A stretch of 29,500 nucleotides of DNA from Glandiceps talaboti. Taxonomy: Eukaryota; Hemichordata; Enteropneusta; Spengelidae. The stretch lies in contig NC_135550.1 in assembly GCF_964340395.1 (NCBI RefSeq), positions 32,639,676 through 32,669,175 on the forward strand. The letters are read 5' to 3'. Both the position numbers and the translations under genes were made by a program. The notes under the pieces were generated by a model. That model had not been told where the DNA came from. It did no database searches and worked only from the letters and a program-made list of their open reading frames with translations. Below are positions 10,714 to 21,500 of the stretch, piece by piece. Each line of letters begins with the position of its first letter. Positions within the stretch are counted from its first letter, which is position 1.

Positions 10714-12330
10714 TCATGCAAATACATTAAGTATATCATCATCAGGGTCATCCTTGGGAGAATAAATTGAACGTCTTAAGTATCTTACATCGTCGTAACT
10801 TGTCATTTGTTGTGTTTTTCCTGTAATCTTTTCATATTCAATATTCTCGGCCGTTGTTCTGTTCTTTAAAAGTTCCTTAACCAGCCCTTTTAGTTGCACG
10901 GTTGGTCTACGCATCTTCAGTCTTTCTTCCACCTTTCCTTGAGTAGAAACTGATTTCATTTCTCGCAGTCTTTCCCATATTGACGCTTTTTCCTCCTGTG
11001 CAGATAGTTTTGCAGATGTTCCTGTGGCATAGTGTTGATCTGAACTTGGCTCTGGTGAAAAACGGACAAATTTCATCCTTGAAGACTGTGATGTTCTTTC
11101 GTTTGAAGCTGACAAAGGAGTGCTCGTCTTCCTACCACTGATCGCACTGTCTATTGCGCCTTCCCTCGAAATCGTTAATCGTGGAATTGACACTTTTCCA
11201 TGTATCTGTGGGTTTGATTTTATAGAAGGAATGATGGAAGACCACTTTTTCTTGATTGGCGATTTAACTCGTTGATCTGTACTATTAAGTGTTGTAGTTT
11301 CAACAGTATCTCTTCCACTCGCCTCCGAATCTCCACGGGTGTGTAGATTGTCTGTGGGCGAGGTAGCGTAGTAAACTCCATCCGTGTATTTTAGTCTCGG
11401 TGTTTCAGATTTATCTATCGGTGGTAAGGTGCTCGTGTTAGCTTCTTCTTTCACGCCCTTGTTGAGTACGTCCTTCCATGTACACGATTCATGAACTCGT
11501 TTGAGATCTAGAATAGTTTCAAACTTGTTTGAATTCTCAACTTTACGGTTCTTCCTATTCTTTTCACATCGTTTCCTGATGATTGACAGTGGATCTGTCG
11601 TCTTCTGTTTTCCATATCCATATGGATAAACAACTCCATTCCTCCTCTTTTGTACGGGATGTTGCATTGTTACATCACTTATCAAATTAACGGGCAATGA
11701 AGACCGTGTTTCTCTGCTTTCTGTTTTTCTTCTTTCGATGATGGGAAAGGTGTGACTTCTGTCTCCCATCATGTTTTCTCCCATCATGTTTACATTCGGA
11801 GTCGACTTTCTGATTTTCTCTTCAAAAGCACTGAGTGCCCTTTTCTGAAGAGAATATCTTTGCACTTTGTGTCTTGCTTCTTTGATAACTGGTGAAATCT
11901 TGACGTTGACAACCTCGTGTACTCTGATGTCCATGTTTGCAGCTTTCTGTACGTCCCACCTTTCTATTGCTCCAATGCGTCGAATTTCAGCTAATGTTTG
12001 ACGATAAAAGTCTTGTATTGGCCTGTCTAGTTTGTTTTCTAGGCTTTCGCTTATATCAACACCATTGTCTATAATGGGAAGTATGATAAATTGCCGTCTA
12101 TTTTTGTTGGCTTGCCAGTACGTAAATTGTTGTAATTCTCGTTTAAGGTGTCTCTCTTCTGATTCATACGATTCCATCGTTCGTAGATAATCCCTCCTAA
12201 TCGTCTCCTGTTTCCGCTCCAGTTGTAACGAGTACGCTTTATTCCGTTGTCCAACCTGTAGATTGCCTTCCATTTTCCAATAAACAAGCTGGGTGTCGCT
12301 GTCAGCGCCGTAAATCTGTTCAACGGCCAT
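10714..12330 (-). CDS. Gene B: 538-aa disordered coiled-coil protein, closest partner of gene A
   Basis: Family not recognised. The ATG has A at -3 and G at +4, and an in-frame TAA lies 30 nt upstream. Residues 35-70 are the array module (L37, R39, I44, R46, Y48, M52, Y55, L62, L66). An LPIID peptide at 84-88 precedes the EAR module at 148-173, shared with A and, more weakly, C. Residues 251-263 hold a basic cluster (RKRCEKNRKNRK core) that could be a nuclear localisation signal. LPPIDKSETPRL at 302-313 matches the motif at A 489-500. KFVRF at 420-424 fits the RVxF phosphatase-1 docking pattern, as does RSVRF in A. The C-terminal module (450-538) aligns with A: W452, EER 468-470, RRP 474-476, LKGLV 480-484, RTTA 491-494, RYLRR 516-520. 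No signal peptide or membrane span is seen. Shared order of modules makes A and B the most similar pair; function unknown. Confidence 0.9.
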   Translation of the reverse strand: MAVEQIYGADSDTQLVYWKMEGNLQVGQRNKAYSLQLERKQETIRRDYLRTMESYESEERHLKRELQQFTYWQANKNRRQFIILPIIDNGVDISESLENKLDRPIQDFYRQTLAEIRRIGAIERWDVQKAANMDIRVHEVVNVKISPVIKEARHKVQRYSLQKRALSAFEEKIRKSTPNVNMMGENMMGDRSHTFPIIERRKTESRETRSSLPVNLISDVTMQHPVQKRRNGVVYPYGYGKQKTTDPLSIIRKRCEKNRKNRKVENSNKFETILDLKRVHESCTWKDVLNKGVKEEANTSTLPPIDKSETPRLKYTDGVYYATSPTDNLHTRGDSEASGRDTVETTTLNSTDQRVKSPIKKKWSSIIPSIKSNPQIHGKVSIPRLTISREGAIDSAISGRKTSTPLSASNERTSQSSRMKFVRFSPEPSSDQHYATGTSAKLSAQEEKASIWERLREMKSVSTQGKVEERLKMRRPTVQLKGLVKELLKNRTTAENIEYEKITGKTQQMTSYDDVRYLRRSIYSPKDDPDDDILNVFA

Positions 12331-12334
12331 CTTT

Positions 12335-12586
12335 TTAGTAAGTGATATCCAAAGAAGTTATAAAACATCTATGCAGTCTGTGTATCTTCAGTGGTTGCTT
12401 CTCGAATCTGTCGTTACGTTTATCATCGACCGTTCTGTTGTCTGTGTTGCTAACGTCGACTACCGACTCCGCTATACCGACTCTGGAGTCTTTGCTTCGT
12501 GACTTGTCGGTCTCCGTTGCTGTGATCGAAAGTGTTGATTTTTTAATCTCTGTGTACTCTTTGGACAAATCAAATGTTGACAATCG
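12335..12586 (-). other. Open stretch of 83 codons directly upstream of gene B, no ATG
   Basis: In the minus strand this frame is open from just after a TAG (12587-12589) to a TAA (12335-12337) that ends 4 nt before the ATG of gene B. It has no Met codon. Its composition (Ser, Asp, Lys, Arg, Thr) and higher GC resemble the array proteins more than the spacers. It could be a coding exon of an alternative transcript (GTTTTTAAGACGTTTAG upstream resembles a splice acceptor), a 5' leader, or chance. It lacks the array module. Confidence 0.3.
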
Positions 12587-13065
12587 CTAAACGTCTTAAA
12601 AACCTCAATCTGTTTATTTTGTGATGCAGTCGTTAGGAGAATAATTCACCTCAACCAGCCTATCGAAAGTGAATTGGAATTCCTGGACATTTTTACAAGT
12701 AGAGGTGAAGAACTTAAAGTGTACGTGTACTTGACTTACTTATAAGTTATTTAGTGTTTAACCTGTGTCATCAATCACGTGTTACATATGTTCTACATTA
12801 GTGCTGTTGTATTATTTATTCGCTATACTCTTAGATAACAGGTCAATTTGTTCCAACACCTGCCGTCGTTAAGTCTAGGTCATCAGGACAACCACCTGTA
12901 AGTTCCATAGCCATCATGTGATCACCTTTCCCAACCAGCTGTAACTATGGAGATGAAGGAAATAAACGTATGACATCACTGAATGGTGTTCAGAATAATA
13001 CTTTTATGAAGATGTAATACTAATAGTGTTCATTTTCACTTGTGCTTTCACGTTCTATTTTGTAT

Positions 13066-13307
13066 GTTATTAAAGTGATATTTTGGTCGACGTTCGGTGC
13101 ACCAGTCTACGATACAACATCACAATGTTATTAAAGTGATATTTTGGTCGACGTTCGGTGCACCCGTCGGCGATATAAAACATCACAATGTTATTAAAAG
13201 TGATATTTTGGTCGACGTTCGGTGCACCAGTCTACGATATAACATCACAATGTTATTTAAAGTGATATTTTGGTAGACGTTCAGTGCACCAGTCCCCGAT
13301 ATAACAT
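13066..13307. repeat. Minisatellite, four copies of 61-63 bp
   Basis: GTTA recurs at 13066, 13127, 13190 and 13252, each followed by TTAAAGTGATATTTTGGT, then (in three copies) CGACGTTCGGTGCACC; the fourth has AGACGTTCAGTGCACC and is truncated. Copy 2 differs in CCGTCGG. Each unit keeps a GTGCAC palindrome and the first three a GTCGAC. The array is about 0.75 kb upstream of gene B. Confidence 0.95.
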
Positions 13308-13656
13308 TTTAATGGTTTCCTTTTGATTGATTGCCTGCTTGTAATTTTTCCTCCAACTTTCGATCTTCACTTAAAGGCAAAATTGGCTTTCTTAATTTGT
13401 ATCATTTGACAAAAGGATTGAATCCTCGAATTATCATATCTTGTCATAGAAGTATATTTTTTATATGGGTGTCGCTACAATCGTCACTTTTCATCAGATT
13501 TTATTTACTTCAATATCAACCATATTTCATTGAAGAGAAATCGAAAGAAGGATGTACACATAATGATGTCAATTTGATGACAGATATCGACCCTCCCACC
13601 TCATTCCGTAGACCAGTGTCTTTTTTTCTTTAATTGCCATATATTTTCTAGTGCTA

Positions 13657-13670
13657 GTAACCATGGTAAC
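13657..13670. promoter_or_regulatory. Perfect X-box (RFX-type) palindrome
   Basis: GTAACCATGGTAAC fits the RFX consensus GTNRCC-N(0-3)-RGYAAC exactly, and is fully palindromic. It lies 1.33 kb upstream of the ATG of gene B. RFX factors drive many ciliary genes in animals. By chance about 0.2 such matches are expected in a window this size, so one hit alone is not strong. Confidence 0.3.
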
Positions 13671-13722
13671 CATACCAGTAAATACAGGATGGGACATAAC
13701 TCAACACCGTGGCATAATGCTG

Positions 13723-13743
13723 TCACAGTCACAGTGACTGTGA
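13723..13743. repeat. 21-bp palindrome with one central base
   Basis: Ten-base arms TCACAGTCAC and GTGACTGTGA flank a single A at 13733. Perfect pairing stops at both ends. It sits 50 bp from the X-box match and may be a dimer-factor site or a minor hairpin. Confidence 0.6.
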
Positions 13744-14012
13744 GACAAAAAAGTGCAACACTAACTTAAGACACAACATAACTTTTCACATTTCAAAAAC
13801 CTTGGATAACAATTATTGTTGTGTAGTATTTTCACTTGTAAAGCCTGTAAGTTTTGAAAGAGACAACCAACACTTGAAGATTATGATAAAAAATTTATCA
13901 CATTTGCTAAGAAAATAAAAACTCAAAATAGAGGTGTTATAACATAACACAAATAGTACAACACAACGCAAGGGAACATAACACTTGCTTATACATCGTA
14001 ACTCAAATGAAA

Positions 14013-14036
14013 CCACACACACGCACACGCACACGC

Positions 14037-14072
<36 letters not shown>

Positions 14073-14090
14073 ACACACAACACAACACAT
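14013..14090. repeat. (CA)n microsatellite
   Basis: About 78 bp of CA with regular GCACAC interruptions in the first half and one AT step near 14068. Reading frames on both strands (poly-Thr-His or poly-Val-Cys) are artefacts of the repeat. Confidence 0.97.
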
Positions 14091-14189
14091 TAAAACCAAA
14101 TGCTCACTGTGACATAACACGTCGTAAAGCAACAATATGCAATGCATTACTGCAGAATATGACAAGGTATGACGTAACCGAAAGTATGT

Positions 14190-14402
14190 AGAGAAAACCC
14201 GGTTGCAATGTGAATGCTATGCGTTTATAAAGGCTGCAATGGATTGTATACTCCCCAGGGAGTTGAGGAAGTATAAAGGGCCGTTGTACCGCTATAGATC
14301 CGTGCCAGGGGTAATAATTGTAAAGTGCTTTGAGCACAAAGTGGGAGAGCGCTACATAAAAACTAACATTATTATGATAATATTATTACTAATATTAAAA
14401 CG
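14190..14402 (+). mobile_element. SINE-like retroposon remnant with ATTATT tail
   Basis: The 3' part reads GTGCCAGGGGTAATAATTG, GTAAAGTGCTTTGAGCAC, then GGGAGAGCGCTACATAAAAA, followed by an irregular ATTATT/ATATTA tail ending near 14402. The 'GCGCTATATAAA plus ATT-repeat' ending is characteristic of 3' ends shared by many animal SINEs and their partner LINEs. The 5' boundary is uncertain; I see no clear tRNA-type A and B boxes, so the head may be missing or not tRNA-derived. No open frame is expected. No target-site duplication was identified. Confidence 0.6.
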
Positions 14403-14427
14403 ATGACACCATCTGCGCTGAAATTAA

Positions 14428-14440
14428 CCCCCCCCCCCCC
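14428..14440. repeat. 13-base C homopolymer
   Basis: An uninterrupted run of C about 25 bp beyond the SINE-like tail. Long C runs are rare in DNA this AT-rich and are error-prone in sequencing, so the exact length is uncertain. Confidence 0.9.
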
Positions 14441-15182
14441 ATGTAAACGAGGGCAATGCATACATGCACATATTATACATTTCAACACATCGCCAGGATA
14501 CTAATTTGCATTTGATGGTGAGCAACCACTTGATTTATCTTGGAGAAGCACATGTCAAGAAAAGGGATTTGGCAAATCATCATTTGGTAGATTTTTTCAA
14601 ATAAAAAAACAAGGAGTATCCTGCCATAGCAAGCAAGTAAGGTACGGAGTTCAAGTGCACTGCATGTATTACACAGTACAATGATATACGAGGGGTGCTA
14701 ATACATTTCGTGATGGCGCCCTCTTCTTTGGTCATCGACTTTCAATGCTCATCGAGTATTTCTCAATACGTTTGTTTAATGTTTTTTAAATTCAATTTTC
14801 GGTATTTCTCTGAATTAAAATATTGTGAACAGTTTCTAGATGAAAATATAGAAGTAGCTGAAGAAGTGTGAACCTAACACAAGTTATGCGCATATGATTA
14901 TTTTATTGTATATTTTAATTTATGCATTCAATGGTAAATGCGGCACAGTGACACAAACATTGAGGAGAAGTGCAAAAACCCAACAACAAAACATAGAAAA
15001 TTACAAGCAACGCGACTGGAGTATTTTGGGGTAAAACACTTCCTCTTTTGTTAATCAACTGGTCAAATACATCAGAGGAATGAAGACATTGGCTATGTTG
15101 CTTCAAGTACATAAATACGTTACGCAATTTTTACAAATGGTCACGTACGGAGTGTGTTTGTGTCTGCTTATTTGTGTTTATG

Positions 15183-15205
15183 GGTGTGTGTGTGTGTATG
15201 GGTTT

Positions 15206-15240
<35 letters not shown>
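15183..15240. repeat. (GT)n microsatellite
   Basis: About 58 bp of GT with interruptions (TATGGGTTTGTGTA) between two pure blocks. It is the reverse complement of the CA tract 1.1 kb to the left. Confidence 0.97.
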
Positions 15241-15242
<2 letters not shown>

Positions 15243-15922
15243 ATGTATATGAACGACAAGTAAAATTATGTCAGTTGATGAGTTCAGTGAAAGTAAGAAA
15301 GTATCTACTATAATTCAATATCATGAATCTATAAATATTCATCATTTATAAAATTTTGCAAGCAAAGAACCACACCAAGAGAACTCTTTACACTTCAAAT
15401 CGTCAACAAACGTAAAGTTATAACAGTTATTTTATTGCGTCTTGTTAAACAATATCTAAAAAGTGCGGTTAAATATTTTGTTTTAATTTCTTCAACTTAT
15501 TACATTAAATATAAATAAGAGTTACGAGGTAACATTGTGAAAAGTTGGACGGATAGTTTCATCTGAGGAACTTTGTCAACTCTTTTTTCTCTCTCAAAAT
15601 CGTTCAGAAGACTAGGATTATGTAGAACTGAAATAAATCAAATACATCGACTTATTGTCAAAATTAGATGACTCATTAAGATGTGTTTACTTTCGATGAT
15701 ATTGTATAAATGTAAACAAATCGTCAAGTCTGTCATTATTACATTTCATGCCTCCAGCTCCTTAACGTTCCCTTGTCTAAAATTGCAAGATAATTTAGCA
15801 GACATGTCGTCAAACTTCTAAACTCATATAACTAGTCTTTGTATAAAATACTGATCATTCTTGTCAATCCATTTGCTTGATAAATGGTATTAATAGACAA
15901 AAATACTTTAAAAAGTCAGTTG

Positions 15923-15930
15923 TGACGTCA
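15923..15930. promoter_or_regulatory. Full CRE palindrome TGACGTCA in B-C spacer
   Basis: Perfect 8-bp CREB/ATF-type site 3.6 kb upstream of gene B and 1.6 kb past the end of gene C. It is too distant for a proximal-promoter role. Confidence 0.2.
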
Positions 15931-16293
15931 AAATATTATAAGTAAAAGTTGTCAACATACTCGTTTACATTTTTTGTAAGACAAGGATGGCGTCTTAGAA
16001 CACACACTACAATGCACGAATTGTGCATCGCTCTTCCGTGGAACATGTCAGCAGCAAAATGACCTTCACAGTCTGGCAATTCTTAGCTCATCAGGAAAGG
16101 TCATCGTTCATTTTCGTAATGTACATATTTTCATTCCAAAAGAAACCGTCACACATAACTAATAACGGCACAGTGCCAACTTTTATGACAAGCACCTTAA
16201 ATTACAACGACTTCCTCCTTTTTTGATATGTAAAAGTTTATACAGGTCAACCATATCCGAACATGTAAGTTAATTGACACGATGGGATAAACT

Positions 16294-16322
16294 AACAAAC
16301 AAACAAACAAACAAACAAACAA

Positions 16323-16393
<71 letters not shown>

Positions 16394-16412
16394 TACAGAC
16401 AGGCAGACAGAG
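16294..16412. repeat. Compound (CAAA)n-(CAGA)n microsatellite
   Basis: CAAA units run from 16294 to 16327 and change abruptly to CAGA units from 16328 to about 16412, with CATA and GGCA variants at the right end. All reading frames through it are repeat artefacts. Confidence 0.97.
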
Positions 16413-17512
16413 AAACAAGCATACTCGGGCGTCTAGTAACTATGGTGATGGTGTAAAATCGAAATGTTAAATGAGGAACTAATTTGAGATCGAGGAAAGA
16501 AATAGCGCCAGTTGTGCGTACATTCAAGCGATTACTAATATGTGCATGTTATTGGTGGAAACGTACACTGTATGGTAACTACCTGCCCCGGGGTTATAGA
16601 TAGTAAAAGCAAGTATTACACATTAGATTGTTGATTTGGTAGCTATGCCCAGGCCTCAAATATTTGTCTGTGGTCATGACGGCGTTGTATCTCCAGGCTC
16701 CAACCTGGACCATACCAGGGAAATCTACAATAAAGTGTTGTTGTGAGTTGACAAGGTGTACATTTAGTATGATAATTACCTATCTAACACTGTATCACAT
16801 AATTTACGTACTTGAACTCAGATGGTACTGAACGTGTTCAAATGTAACAAAGTATTAACATAGACTTAATCGTATGTGAATCGATATAATTAAGCAGTGA
16901 CCATTTCAATGCCAACTCTTGAACCTACTGTGATAAGGTCAACCAAAACGTCAACTTGTTGTTTCTTGAAGTTGTCCAAATGAACCACTTTAGATTTTCT
17001 GGTATCACCACTCTCATAATTGACATAAACCTCTGCACATCACACAGGTATGTGTGGTGAACATTTTACTCCATTGCTGGCAGTGGAACGGTGGTTGCTT
17101 TTCCACCAAACAGATGAAATTCTGATTATAATTACTCGATAGTATCAAGTTTATCATTTTTCTTGAACTGCTCCATGGGAGAGCGAGATTATAACCAAAT
17201 CGTAAACATGCAACAAAATAAGGACGATTATGTAAACGACTCAACAGCTTGTCAGAACGGACTCTACATCAAATTTCAATTTGATTAGCTTCACTACGTG
17301 ATGAATATATCTCCTCTGTAAAGAGCCCTTGAACTTATAACAATGTTTTCTGAATTCAAATAGTTATTTCTAATAAGAGTTCAACAATAACAATTTGGGA
17401 TTAAAATGGTATTATAGTATAAGTATTATATAGATTTGGGATCTTCCGAAGGGTGTAGAGATTCGGAAATCATATGTATACATATACCTCTGAACGAACA
17501 AAACACACGTCT

Positions 17513-18571
17513 CTAGAAGGAAACCGTGCCAGGCCTTGGTTCAAATGACATGGATAATTTCCCTTTCTGGTCTATCCCTGGGATTGGAGAGGGTGAACTT
17601 GGTCTTGGTGATTTTAGTCCAATGTTGCTGTTAACATTAATATTTGATTCTTTAGGGTCACCAAGGCTTAGAAAGGTCGATCTTCTTGGACTTGGTGGAA
17701 TCGAAGCTAAGGAGTTTTTAGAGAACTCTCTTTTAAGTTGTCGAAGTTTTCCAGCTTGTTGAGCATATTTAGCGTCGATCTCTTTATTCGTTGCACTATA
17801 CATATCGTCTGGTGGCTCCACACATTTAATGTTAGAAAATGATTTTCTCCGCGCTCTAGTGGAAAGTGATGCCCGTCTACCACTTGTGAATTCATCGCCA
17901 GAAATGTCTGACTCTCTCTGGTTTTCCTCTTCTCGTTTCTTCTGTAACATGCTAAATAGTGTATTACATACACTAGCCCGCCGCATGATTGCTCTCTGTT
18001 TGTCCTTAAATCTCCAGAAGGAATTTTTATTCAGACTGGTAGATTTTCGAATCTGTTTTTCAGCCTCGTTGAAATAACTGATACTTGGGATTCGCATTCT
18101 GTTATCACTTGGTTGAGATGTTGCTCGGTCTTCTTCTGAACTATCTGAGTCGCTGTCGTCAAATGGGTCCACGTAAAGAGGGGATCTTTTAGGGTCTGGT
18201 TTCTTGGTGTTCTGCAAGAAAGTTGTGCTTCGTGGTAAACCCACAGCTGAAATGGTAACAGTAGGAACGGGCTTGTTGACTTCTTCATCGGGGTCATGTT
18301 TCTCTGACATTTTCTCCATTAGTGTCTTGACCTTGGACATGGAAACACACTTGTTTTTGTCGTCGACGGTTTTCACGGACTTCAGGAATTCTTTAGTTTC
18401 ATCTACACTGCGTTTGTGTAGTAACATAGTTATAGAATGTCTCCGTTCCAGGTTGGCTGTCGTTCTTTCTAATTCTAATTGTTGGTGTCGATACTGCCGT
18501 GAATTCATTACTTCTACTTCGCCCAATACGATGCGCTGATAGAACTGTCCCCTTTTCTGCTTCGTCCCCAT
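17513..18571 (-). CDS. Gene C: 352-aa Ser-rich disordered protein of the array
   Basis: Family not recognised. The first ATG of the frame is at 18571-18569 (G at -3, G at +4); the five in-frame codons before it start with GTG, so I do not count them. Residues 32-67 are the array module (L34, R36, L41, R43, H45, M49, H52, L63). An acidic Ser/Asp/Glu stretch at 138-148 (DDSDSDSSEED) looks like a casein-kinase-2 substrate region. Residues 166-193 resemble the EAR module of A and B (NEAEKQIRKS core), followed by FWRF. RRAS at 198-201 and 232-235 and RRKS at 241-244 are basophilic kinase-type sites. GLPRSTTFL (111-119) and SPRRSTFLS (294-302) look like an internal echo. The C-terminus is Pro/Ser-rich with SP sites and ends in TVSF. 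The C-terminal module of A and B is absent. Function unknown; probably soluble. Confidence 0.85.
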   Translation of the reverse strand: MGTKQKRGQFYQRIVLGEVEVMNSRQYRHQQLELERTTANLERRHSITMLLHKRSVDETKEFLKSVKTVDDKNKCVSMSKVKTLMEKMSEKHDPDEEVNKPVPTVTISAVGLPRSTTFLQNTKKPDPKRSPLYVDPFDDSDSDSSEEDRATSQPSDNRMRIPSISYFNEAEKQIRKSTSLNKNSFWRFKDKQRAIMRRASVCNTLFSMLQKKREEENQRESDISGDEFTSGRRASLSTRARRKSFSNIKCVEPPDDMYSATNKEIDAKYAQQAGKLRQLKREFSKNSLASIPPSPRRSTFLSLGDPKESNINVNSNIGLKSPRPSSPSPIPGIDQKGKLSMSFEPRPGTVSF

Positions 18572-18592
18572 TTCGACCCCCTTCACCGATAC

Positions 18593-21500
18593 CTAGACAA
18601 GTTCAAAATGGTCTATATGTTTCGATGAACGAGTGAAAATGTCCTTGTCTTGATTCCAAATGCTTCACCATCCGGCTGCAAGAGCCCGTTCGTCAGTAAT
18701 GCCTTCTACACTGGACACCGTCAATATAAAGGACTCTGTTACCCAATTACGAGATTCATACCCCGAAGCTAAGTGCAATGTTGTTGAATGTAGCCTCGAA
18801 TTTTATGTCCTCCTTCCTATCACCCGATGCTTCAACATGATGTCTGTCGTATTGAACTGAAACATAGTAAAAACTTTCACGTCATTGGGAATGAAATCAG
18901 ATGTTATAATCGCTCCTCTTAAAAAACATTTTAGATTTTCAAACAAAAACCTCAACTTTCTATGTCTTGTTTGCTTTGTTCGTTATATGTAAATGTGTGT
19001 GTAAAGGAGCTTAAGGCTGGATTTGAAAGGGCGTCATTAGACGTACTCAGTTGAGATTTCAATGAATCCATCTGTCTCGTTTTTCAAAGACCTGGTAATT
19101 GAGTAACGTCAACATGATCGAAAACAAATCTCAAACAATTGTCATTCTCTCTCATCATTGTTATTGTTCAAGTCGTTGTACAACTCAAGTGTTCAACTGT
19201 CTGCGATCTTCGGAAATGTATCACATCTTGCTAGTAACGGCTTCTTTGCTCTGTTATGATTCTCTGAACTTTCATCTTTTCTTTTCAACTATCACTAAGT
19301 AATTAGTGTTGAATACGAGATGATATATTATTATTAAAAGAGAAAATGGACAGACGTACAACAAACAGTTGGGCCAATGTACCCACAAGAGGGCGCCCTT
19401 CATTATCGATTTTCCTTTTCCCCGTTGGCTACCAATGAACCATTACAAATATACCCAGTGCTTATCTTATAACTTTGAGTAATGTTCTTTTTTAAATCCC
19501 AAGATGTAACAGGAATGTCACAACAATGGTGTCACAAATTCTACAATCTTTTGAGAAAAGCCGGTGGGGTGTAAAGAGACTATACAATAGGGTATATCTA
19601 TTTAAAGGGCATGAAGTATTAGCAATACACTTTAAAAAGTGATCACATAACAATTAGTTACTCCTAAGGAGATTGCAAAGTGGGTTTTTACTTAAAATGT
19701 TTGACAATGTTGTTGGTTTGTTTTTCAATTATATTGCATTGTTCTGCAATTAGTGAAATGTTATGTTGAAATGGAAAACTAACACCACCGTAACTTGGTT
19801 GAGGAAAATATTTCAAATGAAGGGGTTTTGTATGAATAGCAAAACAAGCAAATCTTCGCCTCGGGGATGTGCACCTTTCAATGGGCGTTGCTAACACCTC
19901 AATCATCACTGTAATACAAACTAACATTTAAACTTGGAGTGACCTCGTTCTGAATTTGTTAGTTTTGAATATACAAAATTTTAATTTTCGACAATATGTC
20001 AACACAAGATGTAAATTGAGCGTATTACTAGAAAGTAAACTTGGTTTTTCGTTATCCTGAAGCAGTGACTTTGTCATTAAATGACAGTCCATAACATAAA
20101 GTGTTACATGTAGTTTGTAAATGTTATGTCTTTGAAAGGTCACATAGTACATACATTGTACAAGTATGGAAGACATTCTAAGAAACCTATCTCAATCATG
20201 TACCAGAATCTGTATTTTATGTGAGCGAAGATGTAAAATAGTTCTTGAGGAGGAAACTCATTTTTGTTATTTTGTCCAGCCTCCCAAACTCTTCGAAAAT
20301 CTTTATTACCAAATATTTTTACGGAGTATCATAGTTAAGAAAAGTCAATAATCTTACTTTCCTCAAGAAACCCATAATTATGTAATATCACAATTGGCTA
20401 TTTATGTATATAAGGCTTTCGCACATAGAGAGAGTCTTTGTAAATTTATTCGTTTACAAGTTTATATTTTGTCATGTGCTCTCAAATGATCTTTTTTCTT
20501 TTTCCTTTGTAGAATGGTGGGCGGTGGCCCTATTCTTGTTGAAACTACTGGTATATTGTACTAAATAGTGTGGGTCAGTTATCATATTAGTATTGGGATA
20601 TATGACATTGGGTTTGGATTTGAAGTACATTGTATGTTTATAACAGTTACATCATTTTAAAGGTTATTTACGAACATGGATAAAGGCAAATAAAGACATA
20701 AAGGAATCTAGTAAATTTCTATAAGTTTTCTTTTATTATAAACGTCTGGTATTAACCAGGATATTGCGTATGACAAGAAAGAGAAAAGTACGAATTATTT
20801 TGGCAAAACAAGAAAACAATATTCTGAACCCATCTTATTTCGAGTCGTTCGGACACATTATGTTTCTATGTTGTCTCTCATCGAACACCTTCCAAGAACT
20901 CTTTTGCTAACTTACAAGTCATGAATTCGGTAAAACAATACCCAAATGTACGGATGACAGTATTGATGTTATTCACCATGCTTTTACTTCATAAGTGGTT
21001 TTTACTATCGGTAACCCATGCATGTCATCCATTGAAATCATCCATATTTTCAGGCCCTGTCCTATCAAAAGTTTGCCAAAGACGATAATTATTAGTAGTA
21101 TCGCAATGAGATATTGTGGGGATAAAACTTATAAACTCTAGTAGGAGATAGACAATCCAAATCGACTGAATGAAGTGATTCGATTAACAGGAAATTTCCG
21201 ACAAATTTAATCGAATATGAAATATCGATCTTAAAATCGAAACTCATCATTATAGTAGCCATTAGTTTCCTACCAGTGCAGACGGTTACCGTGACGTAGG
21301 AACATAAAATACAGTGACGGAGACGTGAAACGATTCAACTACTACTACGCCATCAAACTTTTTAAAAGCAATGACTAAGTTGAAGATAACGACGGCGTTG
21401 TAAAATCAACAAAGGAAATTACTGGATATAAAATTGTTATCGAAGAGGTTGCTACGATCATTAATTCGTGTTGCGATGGTCGCTTAACAGAACAATAGAA

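Larger units (their letters stand above)
12600..17512. other. 4.9-kb spacer between genes B and C
   Basis: No supportable gene. It is the most repeat-dense spacer: a 61-63 bp minisatellite, CA and GT microsatellites, a 13-base C run, a SINE-like remnant, and a CAAA/CAGA compound microsatellite. An X-box match (13657) and a full CRE (15923) are the only regulatory-looking sites. The reading frames here read through microsatellites or start without ATG. Confidence 0.6.

Noticed and set aside
13985-16527. Reading frames through CA, GT and CAGA microsatellites
   Set aside because: Poly-Thr-His, Val-Cys and Thr-Asp-Arg-Gln strings are direct translations of simple repeats.
18572-18586. Five extra N-terminal codons for gene C
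   Set aside because: They begin with GTG; in a eukaryotic nuclear gene the first ATG (18571) is the better start.
19688-19927. 79-codon ATG frame on the minus strand between C and D
   Set aside because: Same strand as the array, but no array module, mixed composition and no supporting signals.
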